A DNA stretch of 20,700 nucleotides from JBAVQS01 sp049694275 (GCA_049694275.1 JBAVQS010000200.1:1-20700), one strand, 5' to 3'; counted from the first letter of the stretch, positions 1 to 8,055 are shown. Numbers and translations: made by a program. The notes: a model not told the origin generated them from the letters alone.

Positions 1-1
1 G

Positions 2-1417
2 CTCGCCGTCAACCTGGGCTTTGCGCTCAACTATCGCGTCGCCGATGTCGAGGTTTTCTTTATCCCCGCTTTTCTCTTGACTGCGCTCTTGCTTGCCGCC
101 GGCCTCGACGCCATCGCGCGGGCGCTCTCGCGCGCCCTGTCACGTACACGGGTGTCCGCCCCACACTGGGCCGCGCGCGGGTTCGCACACCTTTCCACCT
201 ACGCGCACACGCTCATGCTTGTATTTCTCTTGCTACCGCTCTGGCTGGCGCGCGCCAACTATGACCGCGTGGACCTCTCACACAATTGGGACATTCGCGA
301 CTATGGGCGAGACATTCTGAGCCAGCCCCTGCCCGGCAATTCCACCCTCATCGGCATCCAGGGGGAGATGAGCCTGCTCCAGTATTTCCAGGACACACAG
401 GGCCTTCGCCCCGATGTCCAGACGATTGCAGCCGACAGGGAACCGGCGCGATTGGCGGCCATTGACCGCGCGCTCGGACAGAATCGCTCAGTCTTTTTGA
501 CGCGGCCACTGGCCGGCGCGCCGCAGAAATATGCGCTCACCTCCTTTGGCCCGTTGATCCAGGTGCAGGCGGTGCCGAATACCGTCGCCGCCCCATCCCC
601 GCAGCACCCATCCGACGAGGATTTCCAGGGGGTCCGATTTCTCGGGTATGATCTCGACGCCTCACGCTTGCAGGACGGCGCTAACTGGCACCTCTCCAGT
701 GGGCGCAAGCTGCGCGTCACCCTTTACTGGCATGTCGAGAGTAAAATCAAAAACGACCGGCTGGTCTCTCTCAAGCTGCTCGGGCCGAATGGCGAGCTGG
801 GCGCGCAGCTTGACCTTCATCCCGTGCTCGACGCGTATCCGACCACGGCCTGGCGCGTGGGGGAATACATCAGCGACACCTACGATCTGCCCGTCTTGAT
901 GGGCGCCGCGCCCGGCGACTATACCCTCCAGGCGACGCTCTACGATCCACAGTCAGGCGTCGTGTACGGCCAAAAGGCGATGGAAAAGATCACCCTTGCC
1001 CCGGATACGCAGATGCGCCCGCCGCAGCTATTCGACGTCGAGCGACATGTCACGCGTGATTTTGGCGGCGCCGTACTGGTCGGCTATGCGCTGGATTCCG
1101 CCGACGGGTACCAAGCCGGCGACGATATTCCTATTACGCTCCTCTGGCGCGTTGCGAGCGACCAGCCTCGCCAGTTGGAACTGACCCTGCGCGACAATAG
1201 CTATACCGTCATTACGAACCAGCCGTTGACCGTGCCAGCGAACCACATCACCGGCGGCCAGTACGTGCGCCAGCAATTGACTCTGTCGATTCCATCCCCC
1301 GCGCCTCCCGATCCGCTGCGCATCGAGCTGGACACGGCGCCACGCGACGCTCTGGCGTGCGATCTGCCGCTGTTCTCTCCCTGCATCACGCTCGGTCAGG
1401 TACGCATAGGAAAGTGA
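2..1417 (+). CDS. DUF2723-like membrane protein, C-terminal part (5' end outside window)
   Basis: The frame is open from the first bases, so this is the last ~471 residues of a larger protein; the TTG at 77 is not its real start. The first residues (LNYRVADVEVFFIPAFL) and the stretch after the second membrane segment (RVDLSHNWDIRDYGRDIL) resemble the loop and post-membrane part of Chloroflexota DUF2723 proteins, polytopic envelope proteins related to GT39-type glycosyltransferases. Two hydrophobic segments lie near residues 18-36 and 70-86. After them come a soluble region and two beta-sandwich-like repeats (about residues 210-335 and 345-470), each with a strand pattern like RVTLYWHV or IPITLLWRV. 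Its substrate cannot be read from the sequence. The stop at 1415-1417 overlaps the ribosome binding site of pxpA, so the two may be co-transcribed. The family call is from memory of the motif; the catalytic N-terminus is not visible. Confidence 0.65.
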   Translation, partial: LAVNLGFALNYRVADVEVFFIPAFLLTALLLAAGLDAIARALSRALSRTRVSAPHWAARGFAHLSTYAHTLMLVFLLLPLWLARANYDRVDLSHNWDIRDYGRDILSQPLPGNSTLIGIQGEMSLLQYFQDTQGLRPDVQTIAADREPARLAAIDRALGQNRSVFLTRPLAGAPQKYALTSFGPLIQVQAVPNTVAAPSPQHPSDEDFQGVRFLGYDLDASRLQDGANWHLSSGRKLRVTLYWHVESKIKNDRLVSLKLLGPNGELGAQLDLHPVLDAYPTTAWRVGEYISDTYDLPVLMGAAPGDYTLQATLYDPQSGVVYGQKAMEKITLAPDTQMRPPQLFDVERHVTRDFGGAVLVGYALDSADGYQAGDDIPITLLWRVASDQPRQLELTLRDNSYTVITNQPLTVPANHITGGQYVRQQLTLSIPSPAPPDPLRIELDTAPRDALACDLPLFSPCITLGQVRIGK

Positions 1418-1428
1418 GGTTAATCGCG

Positions 1429-2175
1429 ATGGACCTGAACTCTGATCTGGGCGAAAGCTTTGGCGTCTATACGCTGGGCGCCGATGCTGAGCTCTTTCCG
1501 CTCATCACCTCGGCAAATATTGCCTGTGGGTTCCATGCGGGCGACCCGCAGGTGATGGAACGTACGGTTGCGCTCGCCAGGGCGCACGGCGTCGCCATCG
1601 GCGCGCATCCCGGCTATCCCGACCTCGCGGGCTTTGGGCGACGCGCGATGGAGGCCGGCGAAATCGAGATTGAGAATTTCGTCCTCTATCAGATCGGCGC
1701 GCTGGCCGGCTTTTGCCGCGCTCAGGGCGCGCCCCTGCGCCACGTCAAGCCGCATGGCGCACTCTATAACATGGCCTCGCGCGATCTCAAGGTCGCCCGC
1801 GCGATCGCCCGCGCCGTCGCACGCTACGACCCGCAGCTTGTCCTCGTCGGCCTCGCCAATTCGGCGCTGATCGACGCGGCGCACGAATTGGGGATCCAGG
1901 CGGCCAGCGAAGGCTTTTGCGACCGCGCCTATAATCCCGATGGGACCCTGCGCTCGCGACGCGAGCCCGGCGCCGTCCATGCTACGCCGGAGCGCGCGGC
2001 TGCCCAGGCGGTCCAACTGGCGCGCGACCACAACCTCACGGCCTACGATGGCACGATCATTCCGCTGGAAGTGGATACCCTCTGCCTGCACGGCGATACG
2101 CCCCACGCCGTCGAGTACGCCCGGGCCATCCGCCGCGCGCTGGCGGAGGCGGGAATCGAGATCAAGGCGCTGTGA
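1429..2175 (+). CDS. pxpA: 5-oxoprolinase subunit A (LamB/YcsF family)
   Basis: PxpA is the hydrolytic subunit of the bacterial ATP-dependent 5-oxoprolinase PxpABC, which opens 5-oxo-L-proline (pyroglutamate), a cyclised glutamine/glutamate by-product, to L-glutamate. The 248-residue product starts MDLNSDLGES and carries the LamB/YcsF landmarks NIACGFHAGDP (30-40), GAHPGYPDLAGFGRR (58-72) and HVKPHGALYN (105-114). Length is normal for the family (about 250). The frame is open further upstream, but ATG 1429 is chosen because the conserved N-terminus begins there and GAGGT lies at 1416-1420. The stop overlaps the GTG start of pxpB by four bases, which implies translational coupling. The cluster order pxpA-pxpB-pxpC supports the assignment strongly. 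No transporter or regulator gene is adjacent. Confidence 0.95.
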   Translation: MDLNSDLGESFGVYTLGADAELFPLITSANIACGFHAGDPQVMERTVALARAHGVAIGAHPGYPDLAGFGRRAMEAGEIEIENFVLYQIGALAGFCRAQGAPLRHVKPHGALYNMASRDLKVARAIARAVARYDPQLVLVGLANSALIDAAHELGIQAASEGFCDRAYNPDGTLRSRREPGAVHATPERAAAQAVQLARDHNLTAYDGTIIPLEVDTLCLHGDTPHAVEYARAIRRALAEAGIEIKAL

Positions 2176-2825
2176 GGGCCCCTTTCCCGCGCTGGCGCGC
2201 CATGGGAGATGCCGCGCTCCTGGTCGAGTTGGGCGACGAGATTGACGAGCGGCTGAATGCACGCGTCCATGCCCTCGCCGCGCAACTCGCCACGGCGCCC
2301 GGCCTGGAGTGCATCCCCGGCTATGCGTCGCTCCTCGTCGAGTTCGATCCGGATATCCTTTCACAAGAAAAACTGGAAACGGCGATCGCCCACGCCCTCG
2401 AACAGCCCATGGCGGCGGCGCAGGCCAAACCGCGTGTGGTCGAAATCCCCACGCGCTATGGCGGCGAATGGGGGCCTGACCTGGATTTTGTCGCGCGGCG
2501 CAACGGGCTCACGCCGGCGCAGGTCGTCGAGATTCATACGCGATGCCCCCTGCGCGTGTTCATGTTGGGCTTTACGCCCGGCTTTCCTTACATCGGCCCG
2601 CTCCCGGCCAAGATTGCGGCGCCGCGCCTGGAAACGCCGCACACACACGTCCCGGCAGGCGCGGTGGGAATTGCCGGACGGCAAACCGGCATTTACCCGC
2701 GCGAATCGCCCGGCGGCTGGCAGATCATCGGTCATACCGATCTGATCCTGTTCGATCCAACTCGCGACCCGCCCACGCTGTTAGCTCCGGGGGATTATGT
2801 GCGCTTTGTGGCGGTAGACAGGTAG
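2172..2825 (+). CDS. pxpB: 5-oxoprolinase subunit B (KipI / carboxyltransferase domain subunit 1)
   Basis: PxpB pairs with PxpC to form the ATP-using part of 5-oxoprolinase. The older name KipI comes from the Bacillus inhibitor of sporulation kinase KinA. The 217-residue product has the family signatures MLGFTPGFPYIG (131-142), PRLETPHTHVPAGAVGIAG (151-169) and the SPGGWQIIGHT block (179-189). These are the usual motifs of allophanate-hydrolase-subunit-1-like proteins. The start is GTG 2172, nested in the pxpA stop as GTGA, so expression probably depends on translation of pxpA. The next in-frame ATG is codon 11 (MGDAALLVEL). Many homologues begin near it, so the first ten residues may be a short extension or a mis-start. 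After the stop, about 50 bases of pyrimidine-rich sequence separate it from pxpC. Confidence 0.93.
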   Translation: MRAPFPRWRAMGDAALLVELGDEIDERLNARVHALAAQLATAPGLECIPGYASLLVEFDPDILSQEKLETAIAHALEQPMAAAQAKPRVVEIPTRYGGEWGPDLDFVARRNGLTPAQVVEIHTRCPLRVFMLGFTPGFPYIGPLPAKIAAPRLETPHTHVPAGAVGIAGRQTGIYPRESPGGWQIIGHTDLILFDPTRDPPTLLAPGDYVRFVAVDR

Positions 2826-2876
2826 ACACGTCACTCCTTGTATACTTGTATCTCTGTTTACTTTCCCTGATTCCTC
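2826..2876 (+). other. pyrimidine-rich pxpB-pxpC spacer with repeated short words and no Shine-Dalgarno
   Basis: This 51-base gap contains the repeated words CTTGTAT-A-CTTGTAT followed by CTCTGTTTACTTTCCCTG, and ends TTCCTC directly before the pxpC ATG. There is no purine-rich ribosome binding site. It looks like a decayed one-armed version of the word-based elements at 6755-6826, 15341-15460 and 17597-17788. Its function is unknown. Confidence 0.4.
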
Positions 2877-3803
2877 ATGTTCGATGTCATTGACCCTGGC
2901 CTATTCACGACTATTCAAGACCTGGGACGTGTCGGGTTTCAGTCGTACGGCGTGACGCCCGGCGGCGCAATGGACCCGTTCGCGTTGCGCGCGGCCAATG
3001 CGCTCGTCGGAAACGCGCCGGGGGAGGCCGCCTTGGAGATCACCCTGGCAGGACCGCGCCTGTCTGCGCTCGAAAAATGTGTGATTGCCGTGACCGGCGC
3101 GCGGTTTGCCTTGACGGTCGACGAGCGGCCCATGCCGGCGAATACAGCGCTCTTTATACGCGCCAGCGCGACCGTCCAGTTCGGCGCGCGCCAGGCCGGC
3201 GCCCGCGCCTACCTGGCATTGGCCGGTGGGATCGATGTCCCCCTGGTTCTCCATTCACGCGCGACCGATGTGCGCGGGCAGTTTGGCGGTCTGGCGGGCC
3301 GCGCGCTGCAAGGGGGCGACCGACTGATTCCACGATACGCGACGTTGCGCGTCGAGCGCGCGGGGAAAATGCTCCCGGCGCGCGTCGAGGCGTATGTCGA
3401 GCAAGACACGCCGATTCGGATCATCCGCGGGCCGCACCTCGCGTATTTCGCCGACGCGACGATCGCCGCGCTCGAAGGCCAAACGTGGCAGGTGAGTGAG
3501 CTTGCAGACCGGATGGGCTTGCGTCTCGCCGGAGCGCGCCTGGACCGTGCGGCGGGCGAGATCCTGTCGTGCGGGGTCACCCGCGGCGCAATCCAGGTCC
3601 CTGCCGGCGGCCAGCCGATCATCCTGATGGCCGATTATCAGACCACCGGCGGTTATCCGATCATCGCCACGGTCATTCGCGCCGATCTCCCCCGCCTTGC
3701 GCAAAAAACGGCAGGGGATACAATTGCTTTTATTGCGGTGGATGTCGTGCACGCGCGGCAGGCCTATCAAGAGCTCGAACAACTGATCCGCTCAATCTCA
3801 TAA
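2877..3803 (+). CDS. pxpC: 5-oxoprolinase subunit C (KipA / biotin-dependent carboxyltransferase family)
   Basis: PxpC completes the 5-oxoprolinase complex with PxpA and PxpB; the family is also called KipA or allophanate hydrolase subunit 2. The 308-residue product shows the typical N-terminus (IDPGLFTTIQDLGR, 5-18), then GVTPGGAMDPFALRAAN (25-41), RIIRGPH near 180, and the C-terminal block with GAIQVPAGGQPIILMADYQTTGGYP (about 234-258). Length and motif order are normal, so the gene looks intact. ATG 2877 is the only reasonable start because conservation begins at the second residue. The start has no visible Shine-Dalgarno and is preceded by the pyrimidine-rich sequence TTCCTC, unlike pxpA. 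All three subunits are present, contiguous and co-directional, so the host probably recycles or catabolises 5-oxoproline. Confidence 0.94.
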   Translation: MFDVIDPGLFTTIQDLGRVGFQSYGVTPGGAMDPFALRAANALVGNAPGEAALEITLAGPRLSALEKCVIAVTGARFALTVDERPMPANTALFIRASATVQFGARQAGARAYLALAGGIDVPLVLHSRATDVRGQFGGLAGRALQGGDRLIPRYATLRVERAGKMLPARVEAYVEQDTPIRIIRGPHLAYFADATIAALEGQTWQVSELADRMGLRLAGARLDRAAGEILSCGVTRGAIQVPAGGQPIILMADYQTTGGYPIIATVIRADLPRLAQKTAGDTIAFIAVDVVHARQAYQELEQLIRSIS

Positions 3804-3869
3804 CTCGCGAGACGGTCATTGCCAGTCACGCAACACCCCGTTGGGCTTGCAATGATCCAGGAGGGCGCT

Positions 3870-4268
3870 ATGGGCTTTTGGGGTGTCAACAATTTCGAGA
3901 ATGACGATGCGGTGGAGTGGCTCAACGACCTGGCCAGTTCGCCCAACCCGCGGTTAATTCCTTACACACTCAAGATCATCACCGATAACGGCGGCGAGTT
4001 CCTCGAAGCCTTGGATTGCTGCAACGCGCTGGCGGCGGCCGAGGTTGTCGCCGCGCTCAAGGGCTTTCCGGCCCCGCGCATGCCCGAAGACCTCCAGGTA
4101 TGGATCGAAGGACGCCCTGCGCCCGACCCTGAATGGGTTCAGCTTGCCATGCAGGCCGCGGCCGAGATCAGAGCCGCCTCTCAATTGCAGCAGGTATGGG
4201 ATGATGCGGGCTATACTGTGCACTGGCGGGCGGTGGTCGATAACCTGATTGCGCGATTAAAACAATAA
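3870..4268 (+). CDS. DUF4259 domain-containing protein
   Basis: This small, apparently cytosolic protein (132 residues) matches the DUF4259 pattern. It starts MGFWGVNNFENDDAVEWL (family proteins usually start MGxWG..FDNDDAxD), and a central ALAAAEVVAALKG helix lies near residue 55. The biochemical function of DUF4259 is not known. The start is ATG 3870 because AGGAGG at 3859-3864 sits five bases upstream and the conserved MG.WG motif begins there. An in-frame TTG at 3819 and an ATG at 3852 would add 17 or 6 unconserved residues. It lies 66 bases after pxpC in the same direction, and its stop is followed within 20 bases by the strong promoter of yvcK. It is probably the last gene of the upstream transcription unit. 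Confidence 0.8.
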   Translation: MGFWGVNNFENDDAVEWLNDLASSPNPRLIPYTLKIITDNGGEFLEALDCCNALAAAEVVAALKGFPAPRMPEDLQVWIEGRPAPDPEWVQLAMQAAAEIRAASQLQQVWDDAGYTVHWRAVVDNLIARLKQ

Positions 4269-4283
4269 GGGATGATCCGGCTT

Positions 4284-4311
4284 TTGACTTTCGGGATGCT
4301 TGGGCTATAAT
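4284..4311 (+). promoter_or_regulatory. sigma-70-type promoter for yvcK-gap-pgk
   Basis: TTGACT at 4284-4289 and a perfect TATAAT at 4306-4311 are separated by 16 bases, close to the sigma-70 consensus. Transcription should begin near 4317-4319. That leaves a leader of about 17 bases before ATG 4335, and almost none before the alternative TTG at 4320. Confidence 0.85.
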
Positions 4312-4334
4312 CGACAAGGTTGAGCAGTGATGCG

Positions 4335-5714
4335 ATGGCATGGTTAAAGGGCATTCGATTGCCGCGTGGGCCAGCGCTGCCCGGACGGGGCGCATGGCGA
4401 TGGTTGTATCTGGGGCTGGGGGTCAAACGCTGGCTCGTCCTCCTTTTTATCGGCGTCACGCTCCTCAGCCTGGGCACAGCTTTATTCCTTGTCGGTATTT
4501 ACCGTGAGCTCGCTTTCCCCCCGTTCGTTTATTACCTCACCCTGCAGTTCATCCCACGCGAGCTGAGAGCCGTCATCCTGGGCCTGGCCGGGGTCGCGCT
4601 TGTCCTCTTTGCCATCTGGAAACTCAACCAGTCGCTGCTCTCGGCGGTCGCGCCGCGCGAGACCAGCCTGGTGGACGCGCTCTACCGGCGCCGGCGCCGT
4701 CAGCAAGGCATCAAGCTCGTCGTGATTGGCGGCGGCACCGGCATGTCCACCCTCTTGCGCGGGCTCAAGACGTACACCGAGAATTTGGCCGCGATCATCA
4801 CGGTTGCGGACGATGGGGGCAGCTCGGGACGCCTGCGCCGGGAGTTGGGTCTTTTGCCCCCTGGTGATTTTCGCCAGTGCCTTGCCGCGCTCGCCGACGC
4901 CGAGCCCCTCATGGGACACCTCTTCGAGTATCGCTTTGCCGAGGGGACGGGCATCAGCGGGCACGCCTTCGGCAACCTCTTTATCGCGGCGATGGCCGGA
5001 ATCACCGGGAACTTTGAAAAGGCGCTGCTCGAATCGTCGCGCGTGCTCGCCGTGCGCGGCAAAATTCTCCCCAGCACGCTGGAAAACGTCACACTCGGCG
5101 CCGAGGTGCGGGGCAGCGCAGAACGGCAATGGGCCCGGGTCATGGGCGAATCACAGATTGCCAAGTTCGGACAACCGGTCGAGCGGGTCTTTCTCGATCC
5201 CGAGCACGTCCCGGCTTATCCCGGGGCCGTTCGGGTCATCCTCGAGGCCGACCTGATCATCGCCGGACCGGGCAGCCTGTTCACCTCCGTGATCCCCAAC
5301 TTGCTGGTTGACGACATCCGCCGGGCCTTGCAGTCCAGTCCGGCGCGCAAGATTTACATCTGCAACGTGGCCACGGAACACGGCGAAACGGACGGGTACT
5401 CGTTGCAAGATCATGTAGCAGCGCTCGAAGCGCACACCGGCGGGCCGCTCTTTACCACTGTGTTCGCGAATGACAATTGGCGAGGACAGCTCCCCCCCCT
5501 GGCGCAGATCGAGTTCGTTCGCCCGCGCGGCCAGTCCGCGCCGCCCTATCAGTATGTTTTTGTCGACGTCGTGGATGAGCAATATCCCTGGCGGCACGAC
5601 CCCGAGAAACTGGCGCGGGAGGTCCTGCGCTGGTATGCTCGGACAAACAAGGGACCGGAGAGTCCACTCTCCCACACATCAAATACCCTGGAGGAACAAT
5701 GGCAACACGTGTAG
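4335..5714 (+). CDS. yvcK: Gluconeogenesis factor YvcK/GlmR family (CofD-like) with N-terminal membrane anchor
   Basis: YvcK/GlmR proteins bind UDP-sugars, are needed for growth on gluconeogenic carbon sources and influence cell-envelope precursor synthesis in Bacillus and Listeria. The nucleotide-binding domain begins near residue 126 of this product, with VVIGGGTGMSTLLRGLK, then TVADDGGSSGRLRRELG, PPGDFRQCLAALAD and SGHAFGNLF. The first ~115 residues hold two hydrophobic segments (about 33-55 and 77-96), giving a membrane-anchored form longer than the soluble Bacillus protein. ATG 4335 (459 residues) is chosen; TTG 4320 would coincide almost with the transcription start. The 3' end overlaps gap by 16 bases in another frame, tying this regulator to central carbon genes. 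Family assignment is firm; ligand and regulatory role are transferred from relatives. Confidence 0.92.
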   Translation: MAWLKGIRLPRGPALPGRGAWRWLYLGLGVKRWLVLLFIGVTLLSLGTALFLVGIYRELAFPPFVYYLTLQFIPRELRAVILGLAGVALVLFAIWKLNQSLLSAVAPRETSLVDALYRRRRRQQGIKLVVIGGGTGMSTLLRGLKTYTENLAAIITVADDGGSSGRLRRELGLLPPGDFRQCLAALADAEPLMGHLFEYRFAEGTGISGHAFGNLFIAAMAGITGNFEKALLESSRVLAVRGKILPSTLENVTLGAEVRGSAERQWARVMGESQIAKFGQPVERVFLDPEHVPAYPGAVRVILEADLIIAGPGSLFTSVIPNLLVDDIRRALQSSPARKIYICNVATEHGETDGYSLQDHVAALEAHTGGPLFTTVFANDNWRGQLPPLAQIEFVRPRGQSAPPYQYVFVDVVDEQYPWRHDPEKLAREVLRWYARTNKGPESPLSHTSNTLEEQWQHV

Positions 5715-6754
5715 GCATCAACGGTTTTGGACGCATCGGACGTCAGGTTCTCAAGGCGATGCGGGACAATTATCCCCAGACGCTCGAGATCGTCGCCTTT
5801 AACGATATCGGCGATCTGCCGACCATGGCCCACCTGCTCAAGTACGATTCGAACTATGGCCGCTTTAACGGCACGGTCGAAGTGGGCGACGATGCGCTGG
5901 TCATCGACGGCAAGCCGATCAAGGCCTTTAAGGAAACCGATCCTGGCAAGATTCCGTGGGGTGAGCTGGGCGTCGATATCGTCATCGAAAGCACCGGCCT
6001 CTTTACCATCAAAAAGGACGGCGTCAACAAAAAGGGCAAGGTCGTTCAGGGCGCCGAGAGTCATATTACCAAGGGCGGCGCAAAAAAGGTGATCATCAGC
6101 GCCCCCGCCGAAGGTGAAGATCTTACGATCGTGCTCGGCGTGAATGACGACAAGTACGATCCGGCCAAGCACCACGTCGTCTCGAACGCCTCCTGCACGA
6201 CCAATTGTCTCGCCCCCGCCGTCAAGGTCGTCAACGACAATTACAAAGTCGTGCGCGGGTTCATGACCACCATTCACTCGTACACCAACGACCAAAAGAT
6301 TCTCGACCTCCCCCACAGCGACCTCCGGCGTGCGCGCGCAGCGGCGTTGAATATCATCCCGACCTCGACGGGCGCGGCCCGCGCGCTCAAGCTGGTCATT
6401 CCCGAGCTCGCCGGCAAATTCGACGGTTATTCCCTGCGCGTGCCCACCTCGACGGTCTCCGTCGTGGACTTTACGGCGCAGGTCGAGACCCCCACGACGA
6501 CCGATGCGCTGCGCCAGGCTTTCCGCGACGCGGCCGCCGGCCCCCTCAAGGGCATCCTGCAGGCCGTGGACGAACAACTCGTGAGCGTCGATTTCAAAGG
6601 CGATCCGCACTCGTCCTCGGTCGATCTGCCGTTCACCCTGGTGCTCGGCAAGGACAAGAGCGACTTTATCAAGGTCGTCACCTGGTACGACAATGAATGG
6701 GGTTATAGCATGCGCACCGCCGATCTGACCAACATGATGGCGAGCAAACTCTAG
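5699..6754 (+). CDS. gap: Type I glyceraldehyde-3-phosphate dehydrogenase
   Basis: This enzyme interconverts glyceraldehyde 3-phosphate and 1,3-bisphosphoglycerate in glycolysis and gluconeogenesis. The 351-residue protein has the Rossmann motif GINGFGRIGR (6-15), Asp36 in the FND context expected for NAD preference, the catalytic motif SNASCTTNC with Cys166, and His193 in TTIHSYTNDQ. The C-terminal WYDNEWGYS is typical. GGAGGA at 5690-5695 makes ATG 5699 certain, inside the last codons of yvcK. The protein is about 15 residues longer than the usual 333-337. The extra length is a lysine-rich insertion near 104-120 (IKKDGVNKKGKVVQG), where most family members go directly from the FT..E turn to GAKKVIIS. 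It should be a fully active enzyme. pgk follows after a strong palindrome. Confidence 0.97.
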   Translation: MATRVGINGFGRIGRQVLKAMRDNYPQTLEIVAFNDIGDLPTMAHLLKYDSNYGRFNGTVEVGDDALVIDGKPIKAFKETDPGKIPWGELGVDIVIESTGLFTIKKDGVNKKGKVVQGAESHITKGGAKKVIISAPAEGEDLTIVLGVNDDKYDPAKHHVVSNASCTTNCLAPAVKVVNDNYKVVRGFMTTIHSYTNDQKILDLPHSDLRRARAAALNIIPTSTGAARALKLVIPELAGKFDGYSLRVPTSTVSVVDFTAQVETPTTTDALRQAFRDAAAGPLKGILQAVDEQLVSVDFKGDPHSSSVDLPFTLVLGKDKSDFIKVVTWYDNEWGYSMRTADLTNMMASKL

Positions 6755-6767
6755 CAAGTAAACCGTA

Positions 6768-6803
6768 ATGCGTAATCAAGTAAATTTTTACTTGATTACG
6801 CAT
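6768..6803 (+). repeat. perfect 17-bp palindrome between gap and pgk
   Basis: Arms 6768-6784 and 6787-6803 are perfect reverse complements (ATGCGTAATCAAGTAAA) around a two-base TT centre. The sequence is much more A/T-rich than the flanking genes. In RNA it would form a long hairpin, but there is no U tract after it, so it is not a classical terminator. It could stabilise or process the gap-pgk transcript. It also shares the word style of other gaps in this window. Confidence 0.85.
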
Positions 6804-6826
6804 CACTCATTATCCCGTATTGTCCT

Positions 6827-7999
6827 ATGAACAAGCAAACCGTACGCGACATAGACCTCAAGGGCAAACGCGTGCTCATGCGCGTCGATTTCAACGTCCC
6901 GATGGCGAACGGCGTTGTGACCGACGACAAGCGCATCCGCGCCTCTTTGCCCACCATCCAGTACGTGTTAGACCAGGGCGCTTCGTTGATTCTGATGAGC
7001 CACCTGGGCCGGCCCAAGGGTGGCCCCGATCCTGAATTCAGCCTCAAGGCGGCCGCGGAGGCGCTTGGCAAACTGCTCGGCAAGCCCGTGCAGATGGCCC
7101 CCGATTCGGTCGGTCCCGAGGTGGAAGCGTTGGCGCGGGCGCTCAAGCCCGGCGACGTGCTGATGCTGGAAAATGTTCGCTTTCACAAGGAAGAGGAAAA
7201 GAACGATCCCGAGTTTGCAAAAAAGCTGGCCTCCCTCGGCGAGGTGTACGTGAACGACGCGTTCGGCTCGGCGCACCGCGCGCACGCCAGCACGGAAGGG
7301 GTGGCCCGCTACCTGCCCGCGGTCTCTGGCTTTTTGATGGAGCAAGAGCTGGAATATCTCGGCCGCGCGACGATGAACCCCGAGCACCCGTTCATCGCCA
7401 TCCTGGGCGGCGCCAAGATCAGCGACAAGATTGCCGTCATCGAAAACCTGCTGACCAAGTGCGACAAGCTCATCATCGGCGGCGCGATGGCGAATACCTT
7501 TGCCAAGGCGATGGGATATCCGGTCGGCGACTCGCTGGTCGAGAACGACCGACTGGACCTCGCCCGGGAACTGCTCGCCAAATCGCAGGGCAAGTTGATC
7601 TTGCCGGTCGATTGGGTCATCGCCGACAAGTTTGAGAATGACGCCAACACGCAGGTCGTCGATGTCCGGTCCGTCCCTGACGGCTGGCGCATCATGGATA
7701 TCGGCCCGCGCTCGATCGAGCTGTTCGAACAGACGCTCAAAGGGAGCAAGCTGGTCGTGTGGAACGGCCCGGTGGGCGTTTTCGAAATGCCCAAGTTCGC
7801 CGAAGGCACCTTTGCCATTGCCCGTGCGCTGGCTGTCAGCGGCGCCACCACCGTGATTGGCGGCGGCGACAGCGCCAGCGCCGTCAAAAAGGCCGGCGTG
7901 GCCAAGCAGATGACGCACGTCTCGACCGGCGGCGGCGCGAGCCTGGAGTTTCTCGAAGGCAAGGAGCTACCGGGCGTCGCGGCGCTGAACAACAAATAG
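6827..7999 (+). CDS. pgk: Phosphoglycerate kinase
   Basis: PGK transfers phosphate between 1,3-bisphosphoglycerate and ADP, the step after GAPDH in glycolysis. The 390-residue protein has DFNVP (21-25), SHLGRPKG (58-65), LENVRFHKEEEKND in the N-domain, ILGGAKISDK, and the nucleotide-binding GGGDS (345-349) with STGGGAS (366-372). Length is normal (about 390-400). The start at ATG 6827 agrees with the family N-terminus, but it has no Shine-Dalgarno; the bases before it are TATTGTCCT. It follows gap by 72 bases occupied by a palindrome and lies in the same transcription unit as yvcK and gap. A partial terminator-like hairpin and the separate rel promoter follow. Confidence 0.97.
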   Translation: MNKQTVRDIDLKGKRVLMRVDFNVPMANGVVTDDKRIRASLPTIQYVLDQGASLILMSHLGRPKGGPDPEFSLKAAAEALGKLLGKPVQMAPDSVGPEVEALARALKPGDVLMLENVRFHKEEEKNDPEFAKKLASLGEVYVNDAFGSAHRAHASTEGVARYLPAVSGFLMEQELEYLGRATMNPEHPFIAILGGAKISDKIAVIENLLTKCDKLIIGGAMANTFAKAMGYPVGDSLVENDRLDLARELLAKSQGKLILPVDWVIADKFENDANTQVVDVRSVPDGWRIMDIGPRSIELFEQTLKGSKLVVWNGPVGVFEMPKFAEGTFAIARALAVSGATTVIGGGDSASAVKKAGVAKQMTHVSTGGGASLEFLEGKELPGVAALNNK

Positions 8000-8014
8000 C
8001 GCAACGCATCGGAT

Positions 8015-8055
8015 GAAAAAAAGAGACCCGTTCTGTAAAGCGCAGGGCGGGTCTT
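8015..8055 (-). terminator. terminator-like hairpin after pgk, best oriented for the minus strand
   Basis: GACCCG (8025-8030) pairs with CGGGTC (8048-8053), extended by A8024-T8054. On the plus strand it is followed only by TTGTGCTTT, a poor U tract. On the minus strand the same stem is followed by about seven T residues (the A run at 8016-8022), which is the canonical intrinsic form. It may work weakly in both directions between pgk and rel. Confidence 0.5.

Noticed and set aside
4320..4334. TTG 4320 as the yvcK start
   Set aside because: It would be almost leaderless from the predicted promoter and adds unconserved residues; ATG 4335 is more likely, though not certain.
5702..5717. CACGTG core at the gap start as parS
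   Set aside because: Flanks do not match either half-site and the bases are constrained by overlapping yvcK and gap codons.
5549..6757. Long minus-strand open frame of 402 codons opposite yvcK and gap
   Set aside because: It mirrors the codon pattern of GAPDH on the other strand, has no recognisable domain, and is a GC-bias artefact.
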